This document shows positions 49,559-61,043 of a stretch of 64,000 nt of DNA, one piece after another. Every line of letters starts with the position of its first letter. Within the stretch, counting starts at the first letter, position 1. The translations under genes and the position numbers were made by a program. Origin of the DNA: Eopsaltria australis (Eukaryota; Chordata; Aves; Passeriformes; Petroicidae); NCBI GenBank assembly GCA_034509425.1, contig JAVTVJ010000777.1:387501-451500 (forward strand), read 5' to 3'. The notes beneath the pieces were generated by a model. It was given only the letters and a program-made list of their open reading frames with translations. It was not told the DNA's origin and ran no database searches.

Positions 49559-52500
49559 CTGTGGGAAAGAAAACAAGTATTGGCTTGGGTTTTTTCCCCA
49601 CATATATTTCTGACAACTTGAGTAACACAGAAATAAACTGAACTTTTCAGTTTGACTTTATTAACGCCCTGTGCTCCCTGTGTTATGAAGGAAGAGACAC
49701 CACCATATCATGTGTCCAAGGACAGTCTGTGTCAACAGATCTAATGGGAGAAAGCCAATAAAGCAACAACACACCAGATGAAATTGCTTGTCTCTGGGAA
49801 AAAGTGTACCAAAGGCGAGCACTGGACCTGGGAGCCCCAAGGAACTCAAGACTTCTCCCAGCACTTCCAAGAAGTGAGAGGCAGCAGCCTGTACCCAAAA
49901 CATGTCAGAGAGATGTGACACTTTATGCTGGACTTGACTATTTCCCCAAGACACAGAGGAAGACGTCAGGTGTCCTTTGGGAAATCTGTCACACAATGAC
50001 TTCTCATAGGAAGCTATTTCTGATTTGCACCTGATGGACCATCCTGTGAGATGCTGAAGCACAGAAGGCATTTCTGCCAACAGACTATAGCACACAAGTG
50101 CAAAGGCTGTTGGCTTTGAGAGCATTCAGTCCACAGAACCCCTATTTAAATACGTTGATCAGCCCTATCTCTTAATAGCCAAAAATCCCTCATAAAAGAA
50201 TGCTAAATTAACTTAGGGAGATTTGTTAGTAAACTTACAATCCATGTATAACAAACCAAACTTATATCAGAAAAAAGTGGACAAGTAGAGCAGTACTGGT
50301 AAATGCAGTTTTATCCTCATGAGACAATTACCAGCAAGACACAAATATTACTGCTGCAGAGCATTTTTAAAATTTTGACTACCATCAACACATCAAGTCT
50401 TGAAATCTTAGAAATTCTATACGTATTTCCCTCATAAAAACTAAGATATTAATACCAGAACAAGTATCAGGTCTGCGAGTAACAATGTACACATCTAATT
50501 AAAATACACTTTCTCTTATGTCAAATAATACTCCATTTAAGTTGGCCAGCAGAGATGAAAACGGACACTTGTCCAATTCTGAATCAAAAAGACTCACCTT
50601 GAATCATTTTGAGATGTTTCTTCTTCTTCTGGAGGTCCAAAATCAGCAATTGCCAGTAAGTCCTCGACCTTTGAACACATGAAGGCAACACATATTAAGG
50701 ACCCTGTTTAAATCAACTTTGTTCCCATCTACACAAGAAACAGACAAGTACCCAACAGCAAATATGGTCTTTTTTATTTTTGGAATGTTTAACAAAACCA
50801 CTTCAAAAAAGCCTTTTCCTTCATTTACGTGGAACTGCTTATACTTCTTGCCTGGGATGTTTTTGACAAATAGTGTTATGGATCTAGAGATTCCTACAAA
50901 GTTTTTTGCCTTATGTGCATTATGAATCCTTGGCTAGGGATTGCCTGATATATATAATTTTTGGTTTATTTGTTCTTACCTCAGTCTTGCAAATCCTTTT
51001 TCATAAAATCCTTACACTGAACTTTTTTCCCCTCTTCTCCCCTTCTGCAAGTTTGCATTCCTCTTATATGCAACTATGGAGTTCCCAAATTCCTTTTAAC
51101 ATGGCATCTAACCAGTAAATACTACGAATCTATTATATGCAGTGCCTACAGACTATACATAATTGTGAAAATTTTCTTCATTTGAAATTTTATTTCAGCT
51201 TTTCTTTACATTAATTCCCTTCTAATCCATTGTATTATTCTAGGAGTTTAATTGAATGTTTTTTCCCTTACTTACAATACTGAAAAACCAAATTCAGCAT
51301 GTTATTTGAATCTGTGATTGACATAAATCTGATGAACTGCAAAATGGGAGGAAATGATCCATCTATCCGCTCCCCAGTGTCATTCCCTGACAGAAGTGAT
51401 ATAAAGAGGGTTTTTACTTGTCTTCTGTGAAAGTCAGAATTTTTCTGATCACAGAAAGTTCAAGCAGTTCTTTGCATTTCTAGAGAATCTGAAATTCTTT
51501 TTATCCCTTCCAGCTCTGCTCACGCATACTGCAGGAGCCCATAAGTCTCTAACAGTAATTGGCTGTAACAGTTACACTATTATAAATAATAAGGCACTCT
51601 AGGGCACAGAAACATGAACCTGTTCTTTCCAACTTCTGTTCGCATCAATAGCCTGGGGAGACACTTCTCATTGGTGTCATCTTTCTCTTCCAGAAATCTC
51701 ACTGTTTTAGAGATCTCGCTTCACAGTCCCAATGACAGCAAATTCCTAGGAAGCATCAGTATTCTAGCAATATGTCAGCTATTTAAAAATATCAACACCT
51801 TGACAGGAAACATGAAATAGTAAAGACAATTTGAAAAGTGAAGGAAAAAATTGTAGTATGAATAAGCCTAAATCCCCTATGCAAAGATTTGCACTTCCCT
51901 AGAAACATTTTAACAATTCAGAGATGAAAAAAGATACGGGGAAATAATAAAAATTAAAAAATCATTGGTTATTCAATTGACGTAACATTTAAAATGTGGA
52001 AAACAGCTCCTCCAACCTCACTTCTATAATCATATACACCAGGCAACCCTATATTATTCCTTAAAATGATAATTTAGTTTCTTAATATTTCTTCACTGGC
52101 CAAATGATACAGTCTACAATTCTTCTACATATTATATAAGCATCAATCTTACACAACATTGGTTGTTAAAATGATCTTTGCAACTATAGAGAAAGACTGA
52201 TTTTTAATGTAAATTGGTAGAGCAACTAAATGATCAGCTCTCTCCTAAGTCACTATATTTGTATATTGAGTTAAAGATCAGAATTACCTCTTTTACAGCT
52301 GCAGCTTCTTTGTCTTTTATAAATACTACTGGGGGTACATTTCCTACAATCTGCTGACTCTTCAGAAGATACCTGGCAAAAAACACAGCATTCACGAGCA
52401 TGAGTATCAGTATGGCATCTCCAGGACAAGTAAAAGGTGTTAAATTAAATCCAGCAGTACTGTACTTTTAAAGATATGGCTTGCAAAACTTTCTGTCTAA

Positions 52501-55500
52501 TGGGGAGCTATTCAGGTTAGTGCTAAGCAATACATCACTGCAGAAACCCAGCTTCAAATGCATAGCGTACAAAAACTACTGGCTGCAGGTCCAGCTGAGT
52601 ATTGATGCTATTAGGTTTGTCTGTATCTGTATGCATAGGCTGGCACAGGTCCTTCCCCACTTCATTTGGCAACCTTATCCCCACTGTAGGGATAAGACCA
52701 GTGGGGGACCCCTCAAAGAAGGGTAAGACAACACATCCTACATGCTAACTGCATGGGCTGACCGGGCTTGACTTGTCTTCTTCCCAGCCAGCAACATTCC
52801 TTCTTAAAGAATGGAAGCTGTGGAGTAGAAGAGAGCTGTGGAGTAGAAGAGCTGTGTAATTCCTGGTAGAGCAGGAATTACACAGCTTAGGGAAACAGGG
52901 AAAGGAAATGGCTTTTACAAGTATGCTTCCACACTACCTGCCACATGGGAGAAGTGCTGAACTTCCAACAGACTTGGCTAGAAACAGCCAAGGAGACAGG
53001 GGAAGAGACAAAAATCTCAGTGATACCCTGAAAACTCACTGGACTCTGTGTTGGAAAAATGGGCGAAAGTATCACAACACACAGTAGCATTCTGAATTTT
53101 GGGTAGTTTTTTTTTTTTAATCAGTATTGCAAAGAATTTCTGTAATAACAATCATCCCTTCTGGAAGCCCAAATCATCCCTAGCAACCAGGATTTCCCAG
53201 TGAATCTGCAGGACATCCTTGCAGTTGTCAGTCCTTTGTCCAGCATCCCACCATGGGCTACCATCCTGCACAGCCTGTCCAACCACCATCACCAGGACAC
53301 TGGAGGGAAACCTCACCCACACTCCTCTCTTTCTGCTCAGCCTACTCCAGCCCTGGGAAAGTACAGAAGCCAAATAAGCCAGCTGTGCTCCAGCAAAAAA
53401 AATCACACAGCTGGTCTGACACAGCTGCCCTTCCCTATGAGGCTCATCACAGGAGATGCTCTACTCCAAGCATCTAAAAACCCAAAGCATCCCAACAGGT
53501 CAGGTCTGGATCGTCAGAAATACTTAAGAAACAGCTCTGGATTTAGGAAGTGGCCTGTCTATGCCACAGCAGTACCGTATCCGTGGAGCGCTCTTTCGCA
53601 GCACACTTTCAACATAACTTTCCTTCTCCACAGTGGAAGCAGGGTTCCAGTACACACGACACGCTGAAAAGTTGGATGACAGGGACACCTATAAAAAAGG
53701 AAAATCTGTCTTTAAAATTATATATATATACACACACTCCATATGCAATGAAGTCTCTGATGGGTAGTAGAAAGTCTACTAGAAAATTTCTTTTGATAAC
53801 AGAAGTAATGATATCAGAGCAGAATCAGTTCATGAGTAAATCAGGACAGATCTATGCCCAGCCATGTCTCAGTGCAGCACAAACACTGTGCAGCTATAAA
53901 ATCTATATTGTATTGGGAAGAAGACTGTTTCTTTCCCTCTCTCATGTTGTAAGTTGTTTAAGTTACAGCAATGCCTCCTGAAAGTGCTGTGTCTAGCCCA
54001 CACCAGCCAGCATTTTTACATGCAGACATGATCTGAGACAAGCAGTCCTCAAAGCCCTAGAGAGACAGAAATACTCTGAAGGGTATTGCACATATGGAGC
54101 CAAAAGACTCATCTTGCCCATGTAATTTTGAACTTGTCTGACAACAGACTGAATTCAGCTGGCAAAAACACCTATTTCAGCCATGAATGACAAACCTTTT
54201 GTCATAGATGCAGCTATGATGTACCATTTTTTTCCATGCTTCTAATAGCAAAGCTAAGACCACCAAGCTTTTAAGCCAAACACTGGTATAATTTAACCTT
54301 TACAGAACAGCAAATGTAGAAGATAAAAACTACAGACAACAAAAAAGAATGTGGAGACTGACTTAGTTCTTGTATCCGAGCTCTAATGTCCCTTTCAAAT
54401 CCACACCACTAGCTACAATTACATACAAATCTCAATTCTTTCTTGGATCTTGCTTGACAGTGACATTTTCTTAGGCTTGTCCTTTTTTCTGAACTAATCT
54501 CAGGCATCACTTAGGTCTTCTGCCTGTTACATTGCTGGCGAGTGACACAAGGAGGTGACAACTCTCACACAGCTGTAAGAAGAAAAGACCCTTGGAAAGA
54601 CACACTTATGTTGGTAAAACCAAGCTCCTCCTTCTAAAAGGGCAAGGCAAAGAGTCTATGTCTGAGTAGCAGAAAAAAAAGTCATACCAGGAGAATCACC
54701 ATTTAATTGGCCTGAGTTGCAATTGCATTAGAGTGGCAAAGGTTTCCTAAGCCAGGTACTATAGTGGCAAAGTTCTCCTCATGTGTACTCCAGAGCCTGA
54801 TCTTGCTGCACTCTGCCACATCAGAAGCAATGCAATAAAACTTCTCTTGCACGCATCACAACACCCAGGGGAGCTCCTTTGGCACATCCATGCCAACCTT
54901 GCAATGTAATCAGAGTGGCTCAGCACAAGCGGTAGCTTTGGTACTTGCCTTGCATATTTCCAGCTTGAGATCATAAAATTCTTGACTGACTTCACAGGTA
55001 GTCGCCATCTCTAACACAGCTTTGTGAATAAGACCATTTAAGACTCTGCAGCGCAAATTATCCTCTTTCCTTGTTTTTGTCAGGTCATTTTTCATTAGAA
55101 AGTCCAACTTGGTTGGTTTATACAACTTTAAAGAGAAACAAACAACACATTAAACAGTAGTTACACTCTCGTATTAGGCAACTATGTACAGTTTCATGCA
55201 CTTTACTAAGTATGCTCTTATTTCATTATTGCAGCTGTGATGGCTTTATATAGGTCCTGTGTATCAAGTGTTCCAATGAAGAATACTTCTGTTCACAAAA
55301 TCTTTGACATTCATGTACTACAGTCAAAGTTTCTGAAGTTTCTTTTGTATTTTGTAGCACGTTATGAAGCTCCATAGATCTGTTTTCTCAAGTACAGCAT
55401 GTAGTGATGGAAAAGCACTGCTTGTTTGAAAAAACAAACATTAAAAATATTTCATTAAACTAAGCTCATAGAAGTTTTAATCTGGATCAGGAGTGTGCAA

Positions 55501-56897
55501 GAGAGCGTTGATGCAGGCAAAGACGAAAGATCAGTACAGAAGAGGAAACAGGCATGGGTAACCAAATGGCAATCATGTCACAGTCAAACTGGAGCCCTAT
55601 TGTTTGTTCACAAAATCCTGCTATTTCTCCATCAGAAAATGCTTCAAAGTTATAATCAATGGCAGAAACACAAGTCTGCTCCTCCTGGCACAAATAAACA
55701 CATCGTCTTAAGAGCTTGCACTTACTGTTTGCGATCCCAGGCTAGGGCTGTCATACCAGAACTTCTTTCTTTTGGGAAAAGGAAAGAAAATCAACCTTAT
55801 CTTTCAGCAGCTCAGAGAAACAAAGATTCTGTGTAATTAATATTCTACCTGCCTGAAAGCACACCACAACATGCAGGTTCTCATGCAAGTAGCTGTCCCC
55901 ACAGCTAGGGTGTGGGGAACAATACTTCCCATCCACAGCTGAAGCTGCACATAGACACCAAGGGGGTGGAAAAGAACAGCTCTGAGGCTTCTTTAGATTC
56001 ATAGAATCATTAAGGTTGGAAAACAGGGCTAAGATCATCAGGCCCCACTATTAACCCAGCACTGCCAAATCCAGCACTAAACCACGGCTCTAAGCACCAC
56101 TTCTACATGTTTTCTGAACACTTTCCTGGGGATCCTGTTCTACTGCTTGACGATTCTTCCCTTTCAGCGAAGAAATTTCTCCCAATATCCAATCCACATG
56201 TCCCTTAGTGCAACTTGAGGCCATTTCCTCTCATCCTGTCATTTCTTACCTGGGAGAAGAGACCAACCCCCACCTGGCTACACTCTCCTTTCAGGCAGGT
56301 TTAGTAGAGACTGATAAGGTTCCACCTGAGCCTCCTTTTCTCCAGGCTAAACACCCCCAGCTCCCTCAGCTGCTCCTCACAGGACTTGTGCTCCTGATCC
56401 TTTACCACTGCCCTTCACTGGACGCGCTCCAGCACTTCAATGTCTTTCCTATACTGAGGGGCCCAGAACTGGACACAGCACTTGAGGTGAGGCCTCACCA
56501 GTGCCAAGTAGAGGGTCGATCACTGCTCCAGTCCTGCTGGACACACTACTGCTGATACAAGCAAGGGCCACTGGCCTTCTTGGCCATCTGGGCACACGTT
56601 CAGCCGCTGCCGACCAGCTGAGATCGGCGGCTCGGGGTCGGTGTCTCTCTCTCCTCCGCGCTACCTCCGCTCCGCGGGAGCGCCCGAGCCCCGCAGCCCC
56701 CGTGCCCCCCTGGCCCAGCGCCCACAAGCCAGCTCGGCAGGCCCCCGCACCGCGGGAGGGCCCCGCTGCCGCCGGCCCCGCACCTACTTATTCTTGCGGA
56801 ACATTTTCCGCAGCATGTTCCTGGGGCCGCCCAGGGCGGCGGAGCTGCGCAGGGCCCGGCACCACCGCGGCACCGCGGCCACTCGGGCGCCCCACAT
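49165..56897 (-). CDS. RBFA: RBFA, mitochondrial ribosome-binding factor A
   Basis: Seven coding exons join in frame: 56897..56788, 55768..55726, 55125..54949, 53688..53576, 52372..52288, 50668..50598 and 49558..49165. The product is 330 residues (human RBFA is about 343). RBFA binds the mitochondrial small ribosomal subunit and assists 12S rRNA maturation, including the dimethylation near its 3' end. The first 37 residues are rich in Arg and Ala with no acidic residue, a typical mitochondrial targeting sequence. The RbfA-type core spans about residues 45-175 and includes [40 protein letters not shown] and [12 protein letters not shown]. The tail is Lys-rich and then strongly acidic ([12 protein letters not shown]). 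The start is the ATG beginning MWGARVAAV. The frame is open farther upstream but there runs through repetitive GC-rich 5' UTR. The 1.26 kb third intron uses a GC donor. Confidence 0.95.
50598..50668 (-). CDS. RBFA: RBFA exon 6
   Basis: A 71-base exon encoding [17 protein letters not shown] and so on, with a CAAAG acceptor and GTGAGT donor. It ends in a split Ser codon. Confidence 0.94.
52288..52372 (-). CDS. RBFA: RBFA exon 5
   Basis: It begins with the last base of a split Arg codon and encodes [20 protein letters not shown] and on to VKE, ending in phase 0 at GAG|GTAATT. NVPPxVF is the most conserved strand of the RbfA fold. Confidence 0.94.
52850..52887. repeat. Perfect inverted repeat, 16-bp arms, 6-base loop
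   Basis: The left arm AGCTGTGTAATTCCTG (52850-52865) and right arm CAGGAATTACACAGCT (52872-52887) are exact reverse complements, separated by GTAGAG. They lie in RBFA intron 4. Just to the left, 'gctgtggagtagaagag' is partly duplicated at 52817-52849. Confidence 0.95.
53576..53688 (-). CDS. RBFA: RBFA exon 4
   Basis: A TTTATAG acceptor, then [14 protein letters not shown] and a helix ending KSAPRI, with the last Arg codon split CG|G. The donor GTACTG is weak. The frame joins the next exon to give [10 protein letters not shown], matching the family. Confidence 0.92.
54949..55125 (-). CDS. RBFA: RBFA exon 3
   Basis: Fifty-nine codons from [10 protein letters not shown] to KLEICK. The acceptor is CTTTAAAG. 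The 3' boundary is AAG|GCAAGT, a GC donor. Reading past it would give a peptide unlike RBFA, whereas splicing there joins EICK to [11 protein letters not shown] exactly as in the family. Confidence 0.92.
55726..55768 (-). CDS. RBFA: RBFA exon 2
   Basis: A 43-base micro-exon between CCCAAAAG and GTAAGT. It encodes [14 protein letters not shown], closely matching the conserved KKxWYESPSLGS segment of vertebrate RBFA. It is too short to appear as an open frame on its own. Confidence 0.93.
55997..56620 (-). mobile_element. CR1 LINE, about 620 bp, antisense, in RBFA intron 1
   Basis: From 'attcatagaatcattaaggt' through 'cttgaggccatttcctctca' to 'ttggccatctgggcacacgt' and 'ttcagccgctgccgacca'. It is the same subfamily as the 28.0 kb copy. 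It is antisense to the window, hence in the same direction as RBFA, and its truncated end runs directly into the RBFA CpG island. Confidence 0.94.
56788..56897 (-). CDS. RBFA: RBFA exon 1, coding part
   Basis: It encodes [12 protein letters not shown] to FRKN, the targeting sequence, and ends in phase 2 at AA|GTAGGT. It lies inside the CpG island. A (GTGCC)6 repeat is 17 bases upstream of the ATG. Confidence 0.88.
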
Positions 56898-56913
56898 TGC
56901 TGCCCTGGCCCCC

Positions 56914-56943
56914 GGCACGGCACGGCACGGCACGGCACGGCAC
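56914..56943 (-). repeat. (GTGCC)6 pentanucleotide repeat in the RBFA 5' UTR
   Basis: Six exact GGCAC units on the plus strand (GTGCC on the transcribed-sense strand), 17 bases upstream of the RBFA ATG. Confidence 0.93.
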
Positions 56944-57399
56944 AGCCCAGGGAGCTCCCGCCTCAGCTCCGGTTGGGGCTCAGGCTCCGGCTGCGGCTCC
57001 CCCTGTCGGCACGGAGGCCCGAGCCGGTGGCCGGGGGTGTCCCGGCCGGTGCCGGAGAGGGAAGGAGGGAGGGAGAGAGGTCGCAAGGCCTGCACTCACA
57101 CAGAGCCTGTGCACGGCTTGGCGCTTCGGCCCGGGGAGGGAGCGCCGCAAGAGTCGGGATTGCTGCTGGAGCGGCGGCAGGAGCCGCTCCCGCACGCCGG
57201 CTGCCCCTGTGGCTGTGTCAGGCCGCTCCTCTGAGACACCATTTGTGTGTCCTTCAATTCGCTGCCGCATCGGTGGACAGCTGTAAGGGGATGCGAGGAA
57301 AGTAAATGACACTGAGGCAAGACTCTGGGCTCCGGAGATTTCCAGTGAATATCAAGACAAAACACTACAGTTTTCCACACAGAATCTCTGTTGGGCATT

Positions 57400-57506
57400 C
57401 CACTGCTTTATGTATTTTATCTCTAAAACACTGTGGGATAATTACACAAAAAGTTATAAAATTGCTGTGTACGCACTGATGGCATCAATCCTAAGTGCAA
57501 GCTGCT
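57400..57506 (-). other. Probable short 3' UTR of the GRHPR-like gene
   Basis: No canonical AATAAA is seen before the RBFA island. The best candidate is a CATAAA variant (TTTATG at about 57411-57416). The transcript therefore probably ends within about 120 bases of the stop, close to the RBFA promoter. Confidence 0.35.
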
Positions 57507-57660
57507 TCAGAGCAGCACCTCGCGAGGGATAGGAAGACCCGCCAGGCCCGCCTCTATGCTTTCTGCCATTTCCTCCATCATAATCCAGCGTGTCTTCTTG
57601 GTGGCACTTCCGATGTGAGGAGTTATTATAACATTCTTCAGCTTTAACAAGGGGTGATCC
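57507..57660 (-). CDS. GRHPR-like terminal coding exon with catalytic His
   Basis: An acceptor CCTCTCCCAG, then [20 protein letters not shown] and a C-terminal helix ending PIPREVLL and TGA at 57507-57509. The 79-codon open frame in another phase over this exon is a shadow. Confidence 0.94.
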
Positions 57661-60600
57661 CTGGGAGAGGAAAAGAAATGCCGAGCTAGTCACTCATAAC
57701 ACATTCATCTGTTATTTCATCACCTGCAGGCAGCCAGGGAAATAATAATTAAAAATAAAACCTAATTGCATGACCCAAGCATATTCAGAGGAGTTCAAAG
57801 TACTGCCTAGCTTGTTGGGGCTTTATGAAACAATTCCTCCAAATGAGTAAGTGTGAATTTTATATGTTTGGGACAGAAGGATTGGGAACATAGTTTGAGC
57901 AGGACTGGTGCACATACCTCATGTACCTCCTACTAACAAAATAATGCAACTTCTCACACACTCACAAACTTTTACTCAGCTTGAACATCACATATACACC
58001 CTTTTATATTTAACTTAAATACATGTCCTACCTTGGCAAGGGTTCAGGATATGTCACATCCAGAGCAGCTGCCTTAATAACTTTGTTTTGAAGGGCTTCC
58101 ACCAAAGCATCCTGATCCACTACCAGACCTGGGTTACAGTAAGAAGGATGTGTTCATTTTCGTGTTCCTCACTGTTCTCTCAGCATACTTTTGGGCACAG
58201 TGGTGAGGCAAACAGCAGGACAAGCCATGGTTGCAGTGCAGAAGCAGCAGCAGCAGAGTGTGGTGGGGTGGGGAGGGGAAGCTTGGATATGTGCATCAGG
58301 GAAGTAGCAGCATGAAACAGAGCAACAGGCTTCAGAGTAGGCTGTGCCACCCTAAGTGTTGTTTGCAACAACACTGCATTAAACAAATAAAAGGCTTAAG
58401 TAGGAGATATATAAATACACATGGGCTTCTAACACTCCAAACTCACTAACATTTCAGAAACCTCCTTTCTCATTATTGTGGGAACATTGAAATGTTTTAC
58501 TGTGATATGACCATGGGCATCTAAATAAACTAGTAATCAGAGAATTTTTAGAAAATTTCAGAGGGTCAGACTCTGTATTGGAGGTTTTCCCAGGTGTCGT
58601 CATGCCAGCAAACCTTAATGCAGTTTTGTTCGTTCTGCACCTTACCTCTGCTGATATTAATAAGAGTGGCGGTGGGTTTCATCAGCTCCAGCTCCCTCTT
58701 CCCAATCAGTTTGTGAGTCTGTGGAGTTAGGTTCACAGCCAGCAACACAAAATCTGACTGCTGGAGCAAATCGTCTATCTTCTTACAGTAAACAGCTCCA
58801 ATGGCACTTTCTTCCTCCTTTTTTCTGAGGGGAAAAATCCCAAAATTAAACTGCAGTAGCAAGAAGCAAGGGAAATATCAAATCACCAGTAAAGACAATG
58901 TTTCTTTATTGTTATCTTCACTGTGTAGTACTGTACACAAATGTGCAGTACTTTACCTGTGCGGATGGAAAGTAAGGAATGGGTATTACATAAATGCACT
59001 GAATAAATGATAAACCAAATGCATTCGTGCCACAATTTCTGCTTATAATGAGGATTCTTTTCCTACCCAAAAGCAAGACTGATGTCTTGTGAAAGTAATT
59101 TAAATAAGTAATGTGAAAGTTACTGAGGAAATACACAAGGCAGGGTAGGGGTTAAATCTTCCCAAATCTACGTCAGCAACAGCCTGATTGCTCTGTGCAC
59201 CTGGGCTGATTCACTGAAACCACATGCTGCAGGACCTGCTGCTGCACTCGATCTGTATCAGGACTAGGTTGGCTGGCTCTCATCAAATTCCCACAAAAGA
59301 AAAGAATGGAATGGGCCTGATGGAGGCACAAGGGCACAGGGCATGTACACCTCATCTAGAAGACAGCAATCAGACTGGCAAGTCTGGCCCTTTATTGCTA
59401 CGTGGCTTTGGAAGGGTAAGATGTCTCTGCCTGAATCCCTGCCTCACCTAAGTCACAGGAGGAAAGTCCTCCCAATTTTCTCCTTTTCTCAGCTCATTGC
59501 AATGTCACCACCATGACAGGAAGAACTCGGGAATCCCAACTAAGGGGGAGAACAGTGAGATATATCTCTCCCATTCCTGACTTTCTTTCTGTATAAACTG
59601 GGAAATTAATGACCATCTTGAAACGAGGGTTTGTACTTTGCGCCTAAAAATAAAGAGCACCATAAAAAGTGAAAGCACAGTGAAAAGTACAAATAACACA
59701 AATAAAAGTACAATAAAAGCAGTGACAAAATAGAGTTGCCATGGAGCTGCAACCAGCTTTACCTCTGATTTCTGTTGTGGTACAAAATCTTCATTTCAAA
59801 GGCTTTGGCTCTTTCAGCCACTTTGTAACCAATGGCACCCATTCCCACGATCCCCAGGGTCGCTCCAGAAACCTCAACCCCCACCCAGTCAGCCGGGAAG
59901 TACTCTGTCTCAGGGGAGACTGCCATCTCATGGCCTTGGAAGAGGAAAAGAAGAATTAGTCATGTAAGGGATGTTCCAGGATCTGGTTACTTTTTTTCCC
60001 ACCCACTTTTTATCATAGGACAAGGCAGAAGCACAGGAGCAGTAATATATTGTCATCATGTTTCTGGAAAAGAAGTGAGAGATGCTGCACTGTATGCACG
60101 ACTGCTGACACTGATTTCTTGTTCAGGAGATAAACATACCCAGCCTCTCCTTTGAAATAAAGGAGGCAAGGAAGGTAAGGCCAAAGCAGCAGCACAGCCA
60201 TCCAGTTCCCAGCTACCTTGCAGAAACACCAAGGTTGGCAGGGAAAAGAAACAGAGAGCATGGTGAGCAGATTTCTGGACATCTTGTTTGTAATGACTCA
60301 GATACACGGCAGCTTGGCAGGCTTCAAGCCTCCTTGAAAATACATTCTTTCAATCCCCTTTTATTATAACTCGAAAAGCAAGACTGCAATGAACAAGTAC
60401 AATGAATAAGCGGCTGTGGGCTGAGGGGGAAGAGGACTTAATTTAGAGCTGTCCAAAGAAGGAACAACTCTACCTTGCCAATATGCCGGTTTGGAAATAG
60501 AATGCAAGTTATTGTCAACAAGACAGATTTGTCTTAACTTCTTCATTTCCCCCTATTTTCCATATTTCTAGTTATAAGCTTACTTTTGCATCAGCACACA

Positions 60601-61043
60601 TTTTCTGCGTGTCTTGAAGTAATCTTTTCTATGAAAAGACTAAGACCACTGAAGTTATTACCTTCCACAACTCTCCTGGAAGATGCCAGCATCAAAGCCA
60701 TCCCCAAGTCTGCAGTGTCAGTGGTAACAATAAATGGATTATTGGCCACCTTCACACCATAGCTGGAGAGGAGTTTCAGGTCCAAGTGATCTATTCCCAC
60801 TCCAGAACTTGCAACTACCTTCAAGTTAGGCAAGCTCTGGAGCAGCTCTTCATTGATATCTGGTTTGTGATACCACATATAGATAGCTCTGATCTTTTTG
60901 CTGAGAAATGTCTTGTTTTCAAGATATTCTTTCATGGTGATGAGATGGAAACGTTTCTTCAGAAATCCAACATGGTCTTTATATACTCCATGCCTCCCTC
61001 CTATACAGTCAACTAGCACATAAGGCAGTTCCTGACCCTCCAT
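57507..61043 (-). CDS. D-2-hydroxyacid dehydrogenase, GRHPR-like (glyoxylate/hydroxypyruvate reductase family)
   Basis: Five coding exons join in frame: 61043..60662, 59934..59763, 58824..58646, 58128..58032 and 57660..57507. The product is 327 residues, the normal length for GRHPR-type enzymes. The family reduces 2-keto acids such as glyoxylate, hydroxypyruvate or 2-ketogluconate with NAD(P)H, usually in the cytosol. The Rossmann motif GMGAIG is at 158-163, preceded by GATLGIV. The expected catalytic residues are present: Arg244 in ISRG, Glu273 in YPEP and His292 in [21 protein letters not shown] is the substrate-side loop. No signal peptide or membrane segment is seen. It is not GRHPR itself, which in human is at an unrelated locus. 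The substrate cannot be deduced. Start: the first ATG of the exon, three bases after the acceptor. Confidence 0.93.
58032..58128 (-). CDS. GRHPR-like exon with catalytic Glu
   Basis: It encodes [20 protein letters not shown] and [11 protein letters not shown], between an AACCCAG acceptor and a GTAGGA donor. It is 97 bases long. The Glu of YPEP is the expected Glu273. Confidence 0.93.
58646..58824 (-). CDS. GRHPR-like exon with catalytic Arg
   Basis: A CCCCTCAG acceptor, then [40 protein letters not shown] and LINISR, ending in a split Gly codon at G|GTAAGG. The Arg of ISRG is the expected catalytic Arg244. Confidence 0.94.
59763..59934 (-). CDS. GRHPR-like exon with Rossmann motif
   Basis: A CTTCCAAG acceptor, then 172 bases encoding [27 protein letters not shown] and ILYHNRNQ. 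It ends in a split Arg codon at AG|GTAAAG. Confidence 0.94.

Larger units (their letters stand above)
56630..57300 (-). promoter_or_regulatory. RBFA: CpG-island promoter and 5' UTR of RBFA
   Basis: A GC- and CpG-dense island covers RBFA exon 1 and about 400 bases upstream. The long open frames on both strands (up to 261 codons) reflect the lack of AT-rich stops. The transcription start cannot be fixed from sequence. It lies only about 0.2-0.6 kb from the stop codon of the upstream dehydrogenase gene. Confidence 0.85.

Noticed and set aside
49661..50125. 154-codon minus-strand open frame in RBFA intron 6
   Set aside because: It lies wholly inside an intron whose flanking exons join in frame without it. 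It may be a mobile-element remnant.
54910..54948. Extension of RBFA exon 3 past the GC donor ([12 protein letters not shown], then stop)
   Set aside because: It would truncate the protein before the conserved VYW and NVPP segments. The downstream exons fit only if exon 3 ends at 54949.
56501..57286. 261- and 197-codon plus-strand open frames over the RBFA island
   Set aside because: They are antisense to a well-supported RBFA exon 1, begin in CR1 sequence and have island-type composition.
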